Assembly (NCBI GenBank): GCA_002007315.1
Contig: LNZQ01000217.1
Coordinates: 1-9,482 of the forward strand
DNA length: 9,482 nt
Source of the DNA: Epulopiscium sp. Nele67-Bin004
Lineage (GTDB): Bacteria > Bacillota_A > Clostridia > Lachnospirales > Cellulosilyticaceae
Direction: 5' to 3'
The notes beneath the pieces were generated by a model, which was not told where the DNA came from, ran no database searches, and was given only the letters and a program-made list of their open reading frames with translations. Positions 1-6,240 of this stretch are shown here, piece after piece (position 1 is the stretch's first letter; every line of letters starts with the position of its first letter). A program made the position numbers and the translations under genes.

Positions 1-276
1 GGGCATTTGCCAGTTATGGTAACAAATCAATGTGTGTTAGGACACTATAATGTATGTCAAAAACATGATAAAAAAGCATGTTATATAACAGATAGAAAAG
101 ATGCAAAGTGGCACATTCAAACAGATTGTAAGTCATGTCATATGCATATTTTGAGTGAGTCACCAACGATAAAGCAACACTATCAAAATATTAAATATTT
201 AGCAGGAGTTAGACTAAACTTTAGTATAGAAGATAGTCAAGAGGTTAAAAAAGTATTACAAACTCTACTAAAATAA
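1..276 (+). CDS. U32 family peptidase, C-terminal end only (5' partial)
   Basis: The reading frame is open from base 1, so the gene starts before the window; about 91 residues remain. The visible tail shows the C-terminal pattern of the U32 collagenase-like family: a PVMVTNQC stretch, a TDRKD turn (the family usually has DRKG), then a DCKSC cysteine pair, ILSESP, and the GVRLNFSIED segment before the last helix. Members of this family act either as secreted collagenase-like proteases or, as now known for several, as RNA-modification factors (RlhA, TrhP). Which applies here cannot be told without the N-terminal domain. The cysteines around residues 14-50 fit the conserved cysteines of the family, some members of which bind an iron-sulfur cluster. 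The stop lies 17 bases before ftsW, so the genes are probably cotranscribed. Any start codon inside the window, such as TTG at 7, is not the real start. Confidence 0.8.
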   Translation, partial: GHLPVMVTNQCVLGHYNVCQKHDKKACYITDRKDAKWHIQTDCKSCHMHILSESPTIKQHYQNIKYLAGVRLNFSIEDSQEVKKVLQTLLK

Positions 277-293
277 TTAGTAGGAGGAAACAA

Positions 294-1625
294 ATGGATT
301 TAATGATTTTGTTAAGCAGATATTTCTTAACATATGTATCTGTAATGATTATTATATTTATCGTTACATTTTGCGAACCAATAAACACAAATATGCAAAA
401 ATATTCAACTAGGAGAATTACTTGGATATACAAAGCATTGATGTTTTTAGTAACGTTATCAATGATATTGTTAGTGTACAATGAACCAGAACATATGCTT
501 GATATAGGGCTTAATTATTGTGCAATAATTGTTATGATTAGTGCACTCAACATACAACTAAAAAGATATGATAGACCACAATATTATATTGGGGGGTACA
601 CAATAGCTTTTTTATTAATTACATCACAAATAATGTTAACTAGATTAGATATATATTTAGCAAGTAGGCAGTTGTTATGGATAGGTTTTGCCGTAGTGGT
701 TGGATTTTCTTTTGCAAAGATATTACCTTTAATAATCAAATATAACATTTATAATATATATTGTGCAATTATAGTTGTAATACTGTGCTTGCCATTTATA
801 TTTGGTGAAGTAAAATATGGAGCATTAAACTGGGCGACAATAGGACCTGTAGCTTTTCAGCCATCAGAATTAGTAAAAGTGTTATATATTATAGTATTAT
901 CTCAGTTTCTTACGGAGCTAGAACAAGAAAACACAATAAAAAAAATATTGGCACTAACAGCGATAGTATCACTAATACTTGTGATACAAAGAGATTTAGG
1001 AACGGCACTTGTATATATATTAACTTCTTTTATATTGGTATATGTGGCAACAAATAAAATAATTATACCGATAGCAGGATTATTAATAGGAGCTATTGGA
1101 TTTTTGTTGCTTGCTTCTATATTAGAATACGTTCAACTGCGAATAGAAGCATGGCTATATCCGTGGGAAAATATGGACGGGAGTGCATATCAACTAGTAC
1201 AGGGATTTTTTGCAATGGGGACATGGGGTGCAATGGGTAGTGGACTAGGTAGAGGAATGTCATCAAAAGTGCCGCTGATTACAACTGATTTCATTTATGT
1301 TGCAATTGTTGAAGAACTTGGAACGATAATAGGACTTTGTGTAATAAGTTGTTATATTATATTAACATTGTGGGCAGGTGTTATTGCTAGTAGGCATCAC
1401 AATGAATTGTTTAGATATATAACTTTTGGATATATAACTTTTTTAACTATACAAACGTTTATTATACTAGGTGGAATACTTCAGCTAATACCGCTAACAG
1501 GGGTTACTCTGCCGTTAGTAAGTTATGGTGGGTCGTCAATGTTTAGTTCGATGTGCATGATATTGACTATAATACATTTAGATTTGCATAAAGATATGGA
1601 AATAGAGGAAATTGTTAATGAATAA
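294..1625 (+). CDS. SEDS-family peptidoglycan glycosyltransferase (FtsW/RodA/SpoVE type)
   Basis: This is a polytopic membrane protein of 443 residues with about a dozen hydrophobic segments. SEDS proteins polymerise lipid II into glycan strands at the outer face of the membrane. The family signatures are present: GALNWATIGP followed by Q189-PSE, then QRDLGTALVY, the G-rich MGSGLGRG loop, TTDFIYVAIVEELG carrying the probable catalytic aspartate D332, and LPLVSYGGSS near the C terminus. The N terminus is longer than in most FtsW or RodA proteins of about 370-400 residues, as is common for the clostridial and actinobacterial copies paired with PbpA-type proteins. The ATG at 294 follows AGGAGG at 282-287 with 6 bases between. 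The class B penicillin-binding protein gene overlaps its stop, so the two products are the likely polymerase–transpeptidase pair. Sequence alone does not say whether it serves division, elongation or sporulation, so no symbol is given. Confidence 0.93.
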   Translation: MDLMILLSRYFLTYVSVMIIIFIVTFCEPINTNMQKYSTRRITWIYKALMFLVTLSMILLVYNEPEHMLDIGLNYCAIIVMISALNIQLKRYDRPQYYIGGYTIAFLLITSQIMLTRLDIYLASRQLLWIGFAVVVGFSFAKILPLIIKYNIYNIYCAIIVVILCLPFIFGEVKYGALNWATIGPVAFQPSELVKVLYIIVLSQFLTELEQENTIKKILALTAIVSLILVIQRDLGTALVYILTSFILVYVATNKIIIPIAGLLIGAIGFLLLASILEYVQLRIEAWLYPWENMDGSAYQLVQGFFAMGTWGAMGSGLGRGMSSKVPLITTDFIYVAIVEELGTIIGLCVISCYIILTLWAGVIASRHHNELFRYITFGYITFLTIQTFIILGGILQLIPLTGVTLPLVSYGGSSMFSSMCMILTIIHLDLHKDMEIEEIVNE

Positions 1626-3000
1626 TAAAAGTATAACATATATATCAATATTTTTTGTAATAATGTTGCTAGCATGTTGTGTGAAAGTATATGATATTTC
1701 TATAAATCAATATACTACTTTAAGTATTCATGATTTTAATCCACGTATGTCACAAATTGAGGAAGAAGTAGTTAGAGGGAATTTTTATGACACTAATGGT
1801 ATCAAACTAACAGAAAATATAAATAATAATCGTGTATATGTGTATCAAAATAGGTATGCTCATACAGTTGGATATACGGGAATTGGTGAATATGGGCTTG
1901 AAAAAGAATTAAATTTACATCTTTTGGCACCAACATATAGCTTGGGTGAAATCGCAGAAAATTTCTTTTTTGGGGAGAAGTTTGAAGGTAGAGATATTTA
2001 TCTAACGCTAGATAATAGACTTCAACAAGTTCTTGAACAACAATTTGTGGATAAAGTTGGGGCGGCAGTCGTTATAGAGCCGTCAACAGGTAAAATTAAA
2101 GCAATGTATTGCGCACCAACTTTTAACCCAAATTCAGTTTATGAAGATTGGGAGTACTTGATATCAGCAACAGATGATACCCCTCTAGTAAATCGTGCAA
2201 CACAAGGGCTTTATCCGCCAGGGTCAATATTTAAAGTTGTGCCAACAATTGCACTTATGGAAAAATATCCTGACACTTGGACTGATATATCATATACTTG
2301 TTTAGGTAAAATTGAAATAGATGGAAATGTTATTAGATGTTATAATGAAAATTGGCATGGGAAAGTAACAATTGATGAAGCTTTTGCGGTATCTTGTAAT
2401 ACATTTTTTATAAATTTATTAAATTATATTACGCCAAATGAGTTAGAAGAAATGACAGAAAACTTATTGTTTAATATTCCTCTACCAACAGATATTTATG
2501 TTGCAAGTAGTAGCACAAATATAGCAGATGCTGACAGCTTTAGCACTGCTTTAAGCTACATGGGACAAGGGCAAACGCTAGTTACACCTTTTCATATGGC
2601 GATGCTTGCTTCAATGGTTGCAAATGAAGGCATTTTGATGAGTCCATATATCGTGGATTATATACAAAATACAGCAGGATATCAAATTTTAAAAAATCTA
2701 CCAAGCTATTATGAAAAGTTTTTGGAGCTAGAGCAAGTGCTTGAATTACAAAGACTTATGGAAAGTGTTGTTGCAAGTGGAACGGCAGTTTCTTTAAATG
2801 ACGTTGAAGGTCGAGTTGGAGTTAAAACTGGAACAGCACAAAATGAAACATCTAGTCCTCATTCTTGGGTGATGGGTTATATTATAGAAGGTTCTGAGTC
2901 GCTTGCATTTGCTATTATAGTAGAAAATCAAGAAGGCGTTTCTTTAGATATAGCCGAAAGTTTGTTACATCAATTTCTAGCAAATAATAGGAATTATTAA
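1618..3000 (+). CDS. Class B penicillin-binding protein, PbpA-like transpeptidase
   Basis: A D,D-transpeptidase that crosslinks peptidoglycan, anchored by one N-terminal membrane helix (about residues 5-24) with the rest outside the cell. All three active-site motifs are intact: S203-I-F-K206 (in PPGSIFK), S259-C-N261 and K403-T-G405 (in VGVKTGTAQ). The N-terminal part has RGNFYDTNG and the TVGYTG...YGLEKEL segment typical of PbpA-type proteins that pair with SEDS partners. At 460 residues it is short for a class B enzyme, with a small non-catalytic domain and no PASTA repeats. I prefer the ATG at 1618: AGAGGAA ends at 1610, 7 bases upstream. An upstream in-frame TTG at 1612 would leave no room for that site. 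The start overlaps the SEDS gene by 8 bases, which implies translational coupling. No terminator is seen after the stop. Confidence 0.93.
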   Translation: MNNKSITYISIFFVIMLLACCVKVYDISINQYTTLSIHDFNPRMSQIEEEVVRGNFYDTNGIKLTENINNNRVYVYQNRYAHTVGYTGIGEYGLEKELNLHLLAPTYSLGEIAENFFFGEKFEGRDIYLTLDNRLQQVLEQQFVDKVGAAVVIEPSTGKIKAMYCAPTFNPNSVYEDWEYLISATDDTPLVNRATQGLYPPGSIFKVVPTIALMEKYPDTWTDISYTCLGKIEIDGNVIRCYNENWHGKVTIDEAFAVSCNTFFINLLNYITPNELEEMTENLLFNIPLPTDIYVASSSTNIADADSFSTALSYMGQGQTLVTPFHMAMLASMVANEGILMSPYIVDYIQNTAGYQILKNLPSYYEKFLELEQVLELQRLMESVVASGTAVSLNDVEGRVGVKTGTAQNETSSPHSWVMGYIIEGSESLAFAIIVENQEGVSLDIAESLLHQFLANNRNY

Positions 3001-3006
3001 ATCATA

Positions 3007-3035
3007 TTGAAAAATTTCTAAAAAAAGTTTATAAT
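3007..3035 (+). promoter_or_regulatory. Sigma-A-type promoter of the Nudix gene
   Basis: TTGAAA at 3007-3012 and TATAAT at 3030-3035 are separated by 17 bases, a near-consensus housekeeping promoter. It begins 7 bases after the penicillin-binding protein stop. The Nudix gene can therefore be expressed on its own as well as by readthrough from the cell-wall operon. The expected start point is near 3042, giving a leader of about 35 bases. Confidence 0.8.
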
Positions 3036-3076
3036 ATATATAATAAGCATACTTTAGAAAGACAGGTGAAGATAAT

Positions 3077-3550
3077 ATGATTGAAACTGTCAGTTGTGGA
3101 GGAGTAGTTATTCACAAAGGTAAACTACTAGTTCTGTACAAAGATTACAAAAATAGGTATGTAGGATGGGTGCTACCAAAAGGAACTGTTGAAGCTGGGG
3201 AAACGCACCAAGTAACTGCTTTGCGTGAAGTTAAGGAAGAAGCAGGAGTTGATGCACAAATCGTCAAGTATATTGGGTCAAGCCAATATACTTTTCAAGG
3301 AAAAGACGATGTTGTGAACAAAACTGTACATTGGTACTTAATGAAAGCAAATGGGTTTTACACTAAACCGCAAAGGGAAGAATTTTTTGTAGATGCGGGA
3401 TATTATAAATATTATGAGGCGTATCATCTAGTAAAATTTTCAGATGAGCGATACATTCTAAAAAAGGCTTATAATACTTATCTAGAACTTAGAAAAAATA
3501 ATAAGTGGTTTAGTAAAGATGAAGGCAATTACTACTACAAACCAAAGTAA
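3077..3550 (+). CDS. Nudix hydrolase
   Basis: A 157-residue cytoplasmic protein with a complete Nudix box at residues 36-58: G36, E42, R50-E51 and E54-E55-x-G57, matching Gx5Ex7REUxEExGU. The glutamates bind the divalent metal that drives hydrolysis of nucleoside diphosphates linked to another moiety. The domain starts right away with SCGGVVIHKGKLLVLYK, and GWVLPKG leads into the box, a layout seen in MutT-like and Ap4A-hydrolase-like members. The substrate cannot be assigned from sequence. The C-terminal part (FVDAGYYKYYEA, then a helix through FSDERYILKKAYNTYLEL) is the usual closing portion of this subgroup. The ATG at 3077 follows AGGTGA at 3064-3069. The gene has its own promoter just after the penicillin-binding protein gene and ends at a strong terminator. 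Confidence 0.92.
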   Translation: MIETVSCGGVVIHKGKLLVLYKDYKNRYVGWVLPKGTVEAGETHQVTALREVKEEAGVDAQIVKYIGSSQYTFQGKDDVVNKTVHWYLMKANGFYTKPQREEFFVDAGYYKYYEAYHLVKFSDERYILKKAYNTYLELRKNNKWFSKDEGNYYYKPK

Positions 3551-3559
3551 CAAGAGTTA

Positions 3560-3590
3560 ACTCAAGTTTGAATAAAACTTGAGTTTTTTT
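3560..3590 (+). terminator. Rho-independent terminator of the Nudix gene
   Basis: A perfect 10-bp stem, ACTCAAGTTT (3560-3569) with AAACTTGAGT (3575-3584), closes a 5-base loop and is followed by seven T residues (3584-3590). There is no T run on the minus-strand side, so it should stop plus-strand transcription only. The stem overlaps the last codons and stop of the convergent vanZ-like gene. Confidence 0.9.
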
Positions 3591-4095
3591 GTTGTACCGA
3601 TTTGTAGGCTTGATACATACCAAATCCAACTATTGTACCCAAAGTATTAATAATAAGGTCGTCTATATCGCTTATACCTGTGTTGTATATGAATTGTAAA
3701 ATTTCAATTGATAAAGATGTATAAAATCCGCATTTAACTGTCGTCCAAAAATTTTCAAATTTTCCTCCATGTATAGGTAACAGTATACCAAGAGGAATAA
3801 ACCAAGCTATATTTCCAACGAAATTATATATAAATAAATTTAAATATCCGTACTTAACAAATTTCCATAGCTCCACTGCAGGAGTCAAATTGATAGTATC
3901 TAAGCTTTTGTTTGACAGACCCGTGAGTGACATGTTGGGTCGAAATACTGTTATTATATACAAACAAATTAAATAAAAAACGGTTGTATGATGAACAACA
4001 CTTTTATTTCTAAAGAAAAATAAATATACTATAAACAAAGGAATAGCAATGCTTAAAGTATGCAAAATATATTCCAATACAAACTCTACTAACAT
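3562..4095 (-). CDS. VanZ-like family membrane protein
   Basis: A 177-residue protein with about five hydrophobic segments (roughly residues 6-28, 38-52, 86-108, 123-138 and 148-162). The VanZ-family pattern is clear: FVGNIAWFIPLGILLP at 92-107, then S129-I-E131 with Q134, then the acidic SDIDDLIINTLGT stretch at 142-154. VanZ itself gives low-level teicoplanin resistance by an unresolved mechanism; most chromosomal homologues have no known role and are not linked to van genes, as here. The ATG at 4095 follows AGGAG (plus-strand 4102-4106) at 6 bases. The last residues are encoded by the stem of the opposing Nudix terminator. It is probably transcribed from its own promoter rather than with the TetR gene upstream. 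Confidence 0.85.
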   Translation of the reverse strand: MLVEFVLEYILHTLSIAIPLFIVYLFFFRNKSVVHHTTVFYLICLYIITVFRPNMSLTGLSNKSLDTINLTPAVELWKFVKYGYLNLFIYNFVGNIAWFIPLGILLPIHGGKFENFWTTVKCGFYTSLSIEILQFIYNTGISDIDDLIINTLGTIVGFGMYQAYKSVQQKNSSFIQT

Positions 4096-4127
4096 AAATC
4101 GCTCCTATTCGCTATTAATCATCACTT

Positions 4128-4156
4128 ATTATACAATTAAAAAAATGATAAGTAAA
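4128..4156 (-). promoter_or_regulatory. Putative promoter of the vanZ-like gene
   Basis: On the minus strand TTTACT (plus 4151-4156) and TATAAT (plus 4128-4133) are 17 bases apart. The -10 is consensus and the -35 matches at four of six positions. The site lies in the 68-base gap between the TetR stop and the vanZ start, where I see no terminator. Readthrough from the efflux operon is therefore also possible. Confidence 0.55.
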
Positions 4157-4163
4157 GAGGTAA

Positions 4164-4736
4164 TTAATTAAATAGCAAGTTGACAAATTGAACCCATGAA
4201 GCGGTAATATCTTCAGGACTAGTTTCATCAAAATAATATAAAATCGTATTATCTATTCCCTCAAATATAGTAAACATTAACGTGATTAAAGTTTGTGAAT
4301 ATATATTCTTGTCTATTACACCAAAAGACTTTGCAATATCTATAAGTTGTATTAGCTCTTTGTTAATATTAGTGTAGTATTGTTGCAAATATTGTTTTAA
4401 GCTGGGGATACGCTGTTCCAAAAGTTTTACTTCGGCTAAAAATTTGCGTTCTTCTATGTTTGTCAAAAGGTGTTCAATATAATTAGTTCCTATACTATAA
4501 AAAAAGTTTTTAAAGCTTTGTTTATCGTTAAAAGTTTTATCAAATGTAGGTGTTTGAAACATATAATACTCAACACATTGCAAAAGTAAGTCTTCTTTAG
4601 TTTTAAAATAGTAATATAATGTAGGTTTTTTGACTCCTACCAACTCGCAAATTTGATTGGTAGAAGTTTTTTCATAACCTTGCATTGCTATTAGATGATG
4701 CATAGTCTCTAGTATTTTAAGTTTTGTTTCGTTCAT
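4164..4736 (-). CDS. TetR/AcrR-family transcriptional regulator, probable repressor of the adjacent MATE pump
   Basis: A 190-residue regulator with the TetR-type N-terminal DNA-binding domain: a first helix from about residue 3, MQGYEKTSTNQICELVGV as the helix-turn-helix lead-in, and the recognition segment KKPTLYYYFKTKEDLL at 36-51. The remaining 140 residues are helical and variable, as expected for the ligand-binding and dimerisation domain. The ATG at 4736 is 8 bases after an AGGAG (plus 4745-4749) that overlaps the MATE stop codon. An upstream in-frame TTG at 4742 would sit only 2 bases from it and is less likely. Tight linkage behind a MATE pump implies cotranscription and negative autoregulation. 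The two palindromes at the pump promoter are the probable binding sites. The inducing ligand is unknown. Confidence 0.9.
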   Translation of the reverse strand: MNETKLKILETMHHLIAMQGYEKTSTNQICELVGVKKPTLYYYFKTKEDLLLQCVEYYMFQTPTFDKTFNDKQSFKNFFYSIGTNYIEHLLTNIEERKFLAEVKLLEQRIPSLKQYLQQYYTNINKELIQLIDIAKSFGVIDKNIYSQTLITLMFTIFEGIDNTILYYFDETSPEDITASWVQFVNLLFN

Positions 4737-4748
4737 TTGCAACGCTCC

Positions 4749-6104
4749 TTAATAATAATTGTAAGTTGTTCTATACTTTTTCAAGAAATAAATAGTCGAG
4801 AAAATTCCTAACACTTCGGCTACTGGAATAGCAAGCCAAACCCCGTTAATACCGATGATAAATGGCAGTGTTACAAGTGGAACTACAGTAAAGATTAACA
4901 TTCTTAATAGTGATAAAATTCCAGATATTTTTCCATTTGATAGTGCTGTAAACATTGTTGTAACATATATGTTGTAGCCTATGAAAATGAAACATGTAGA
5001 AAAAATTCGTAGTCCATTAACTGTTAGTGCAAATGTTTCGCTGTCAGGTGAGATAAAAATACCAACCAAAATTTCGGCAAACAACATAACAAAAACAACA
5101 ATAAATATAGATAACATCGTAATTACTTTGGCACTTGTAACATTTATAAGTTTAAGTTGGTCGTATGATTTTGCACCAAATTTATAGCTTATAATAGGGG
5201 ATACTCCCATTGCATATCCCATATATACAGCCAATAAAATATTTTGAATATACATAATTACGCTGATACCAGCAACACCACTTTCGCCTGCAATTTCTAT
5301 AAGTATGACATTAAATAAAACTAAAGTGATAGATAATGAAACCATGTTTACAAACTCGCTGATACCGTTGTATAGACATTGAAGTAGCTGTTTAAAGTCA
5401 AAATTAGGTTTCACAAGATACAGTGTCCCTGTTCTAACCGTTGCAAAATATATAAGCCCAAATAGTCCACTAATGCTATAAGCAGTACAAGTTGCAAGAG
5501 CTGCACCTGTTATTCCTAAGTCAAAATGAACAATTAATAAATAATCGAGTATTATATTTGTAATGCTACCGATAGCACAAGCTGTAAATCCAATCATTGG
5601 TTTTCCAGCTGTTACAAAATAGCATTGTGTAAACATTTGAAGCAAAACGCAAGTACAAAAAGGGATACAAGCGATAAAGTAGGCATTTGCATAAGGATAT
5701 AAAACATCAGTTGCACCTATTAGGCTAAGTATTTGATCTGAAAATAAATATGCTATTGTAGATACTACTAGCCCAAATATGATAGCTACAACGTAAGATA
5801 AAGTCATAACTTGTCGTGCCTCATGATTTTTGCCCTCGCCAAGCAATTTACCGATAAGGGCATTTGAACCTGTTGCAAGCATTAGGCTTAGTGCAATAAG
5901 TAAAAGTAAAATAGGCATAACTAAGTTTACACTTGCTAGAGCGTGTTCGTTTACAAAGTTTGCAACAAATAAACCGTCGATTATACCAGCTGTTGATGTA
6001 AAAAGCATCATTATAATTGTAGGCAGAGCATATTTGATAAGCCCGATAGGATTAAATTCTTGTCCTAAGACGCTTGCCTCGTTGTTTAAACCATTGTCAT
6101 TCAT
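4749..6104 (-). CDS. MATE-family multidrug/cation efflux transporter
   Basis: An integral membrane protein of 451 residues with the twelve-helix length typical of MATE antiporters, which export organic cations or drugs in exchange for Na+ or H+. Family features include the start of helix 1 (GLIKYALPTIIMMLFTS), the GLFVANFVNEHALASVNLVMP segment after it, the NALIGKLLGEGK loop, and the mid-protein TAGKPMIGFTA...NIILDYLLI...GITGAALAT region. The overall pattern resembles MepA-like members more than NorM, but substrates cannot be predicted. The ATG at 6104 follows AGGAGG (plus 6111-6116) at 6 bases. The open frame continues 72 codons further, but that extension runs through the promoter and is not coding. 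The TetR gene follows with its ribosome binding site over this stop. Confidence 0.92.
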   Translation of the reverse strand: MNDNGLNNEASVLGQEFNPIGLIKYALPTIIMMLFTSTAGIIDGLFVANFVNEHALASVNLVMPILLLLIALSLMLATGSNALIGKLLGEGKNHEARQVMTLSYVVAIIFGLVVSTIAYLFSDQILSLIGATDVLYPYANAYFIACIPFCTCVLLQMFTQCYFVTAGKPMIGFTACAIGSITNIILDYLLIVHFDLGITGAALATCTAYSISGLFGLIYFATVRTGTLYLVKPNFDFKQLLQCLYNGISEFVNMVSLSITLVLFNVILIEIAGESGVAGISVIMYIQNILLAVYMGYAMGVSPIISYKFGAKSYDQLKLINVTSAKVITMLSIFIVVFVMLFAEILVGIFISPDSETFALTVNGLRIFSTCFIFIGYNIYVTTMFTALSNGKISGILSLLRMLIFTVVPLVTLPFIIGINGVWLAIPVAEVLGIFSTIYFLKKYRTTYNYY

Positions 6105-6128
6105 GAAAAATCCTCCTAAACTTTCGTA

Positions 6129-6140
6129 TACTGAGTAGTA
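6129..6140. promoter_or_regulatory. Putative TetR operator, promoter-distal copy
   Basis: TACTGAGTAGTA is the core of a longer palindrome, TATACT-GAGT-AGTATA (6127-6142). It lies just downstream of the expected start point of the MATE transcript. It matches the other copy at 6156-6167 at 9 of 12 positions (consensus TACYRAGTRGTA); centres are 27 bp apart. Assignment to the TetR regulator is inference from position and symmetry. Confidence 0.65.
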
Positions 6141-6147
6141 TATAACT

Positions 6148-6176
6148 ATTATATGTACCAAGTGGTATATTGTCAA
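6148..6176 (-). promoter_or_regulatory. Consensus promoter of the MATE–tetR operon
   Basis: On the minus strand TTGACA (plus 6171-6176) and TATAAT (plus 6148-6153) are both perfect and separated by 17 bases. Such a strong promoter upstream of a pump gene makes sense only if it is normally held off, which the embedded palindromes provide for. The predicted start point is near 6141, giving a leader of about 37 bases. Confidence 0.88.
6156..6167. promoter_or_regulatory. Putative TetR operator between -35 and -10
   Basis: TACCAAGTGGTA is a palindrome with five paired bases per arm, TACCA and TGGTA, around AG. It sits wholly in the 17-base spacer of the MATE promoter, so a bound dimer would block RNA polymerase. 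It shares TAC..AGT.GTA with the copy at 6129-6140. Confidence 0.68.
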
Positions 6177-6191
6177 CAGTTTTTTGGTAGA

Positions 6192-6220
6192 TTGTAAAAT
6201 TTGGTGATTGGTAGTAAAAT
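6192..6220 (+). promoter_or_regulatory. Putative promoter of the Rpn–acetyltransferase operon
   Basis: TTGTAA (6192-6197) and TAAAAT (6215-6220) are 17 bases apart. The expected start point is near 6227, leaving a leader of about 14 bases that begins just before the AGGAGG. It is back to back with the MATE promoter: the two -35 boxes are 15 bases apart. Confidence 0.6.
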
Positions 6221-6240
6221 GATAGGTGAGGAGGGGTGAC

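Noticed and set aside
245..481. 78-codon minus-strand hydrophobic frame at the start of the SEDS gene
   Set aside because: It is hydrophobic because it is antisense to a membrane-protein gene; it has no ribosome binding site and overlaps two real genes.
4981..5187. 68-codon plus-strand frame opposite the MATE gene
   Set aside because: Antisense to conserved transmembrane coding sequence, no ribosome binding site, and no recognisable protein features.
5830..6138. 102-codon plus-strand frame opposite the 5' part of the MATE gene
   Set aside because: It mirrors the MATE frame and runs into the MATE promoter region; no ribosome binding site or family pattern.
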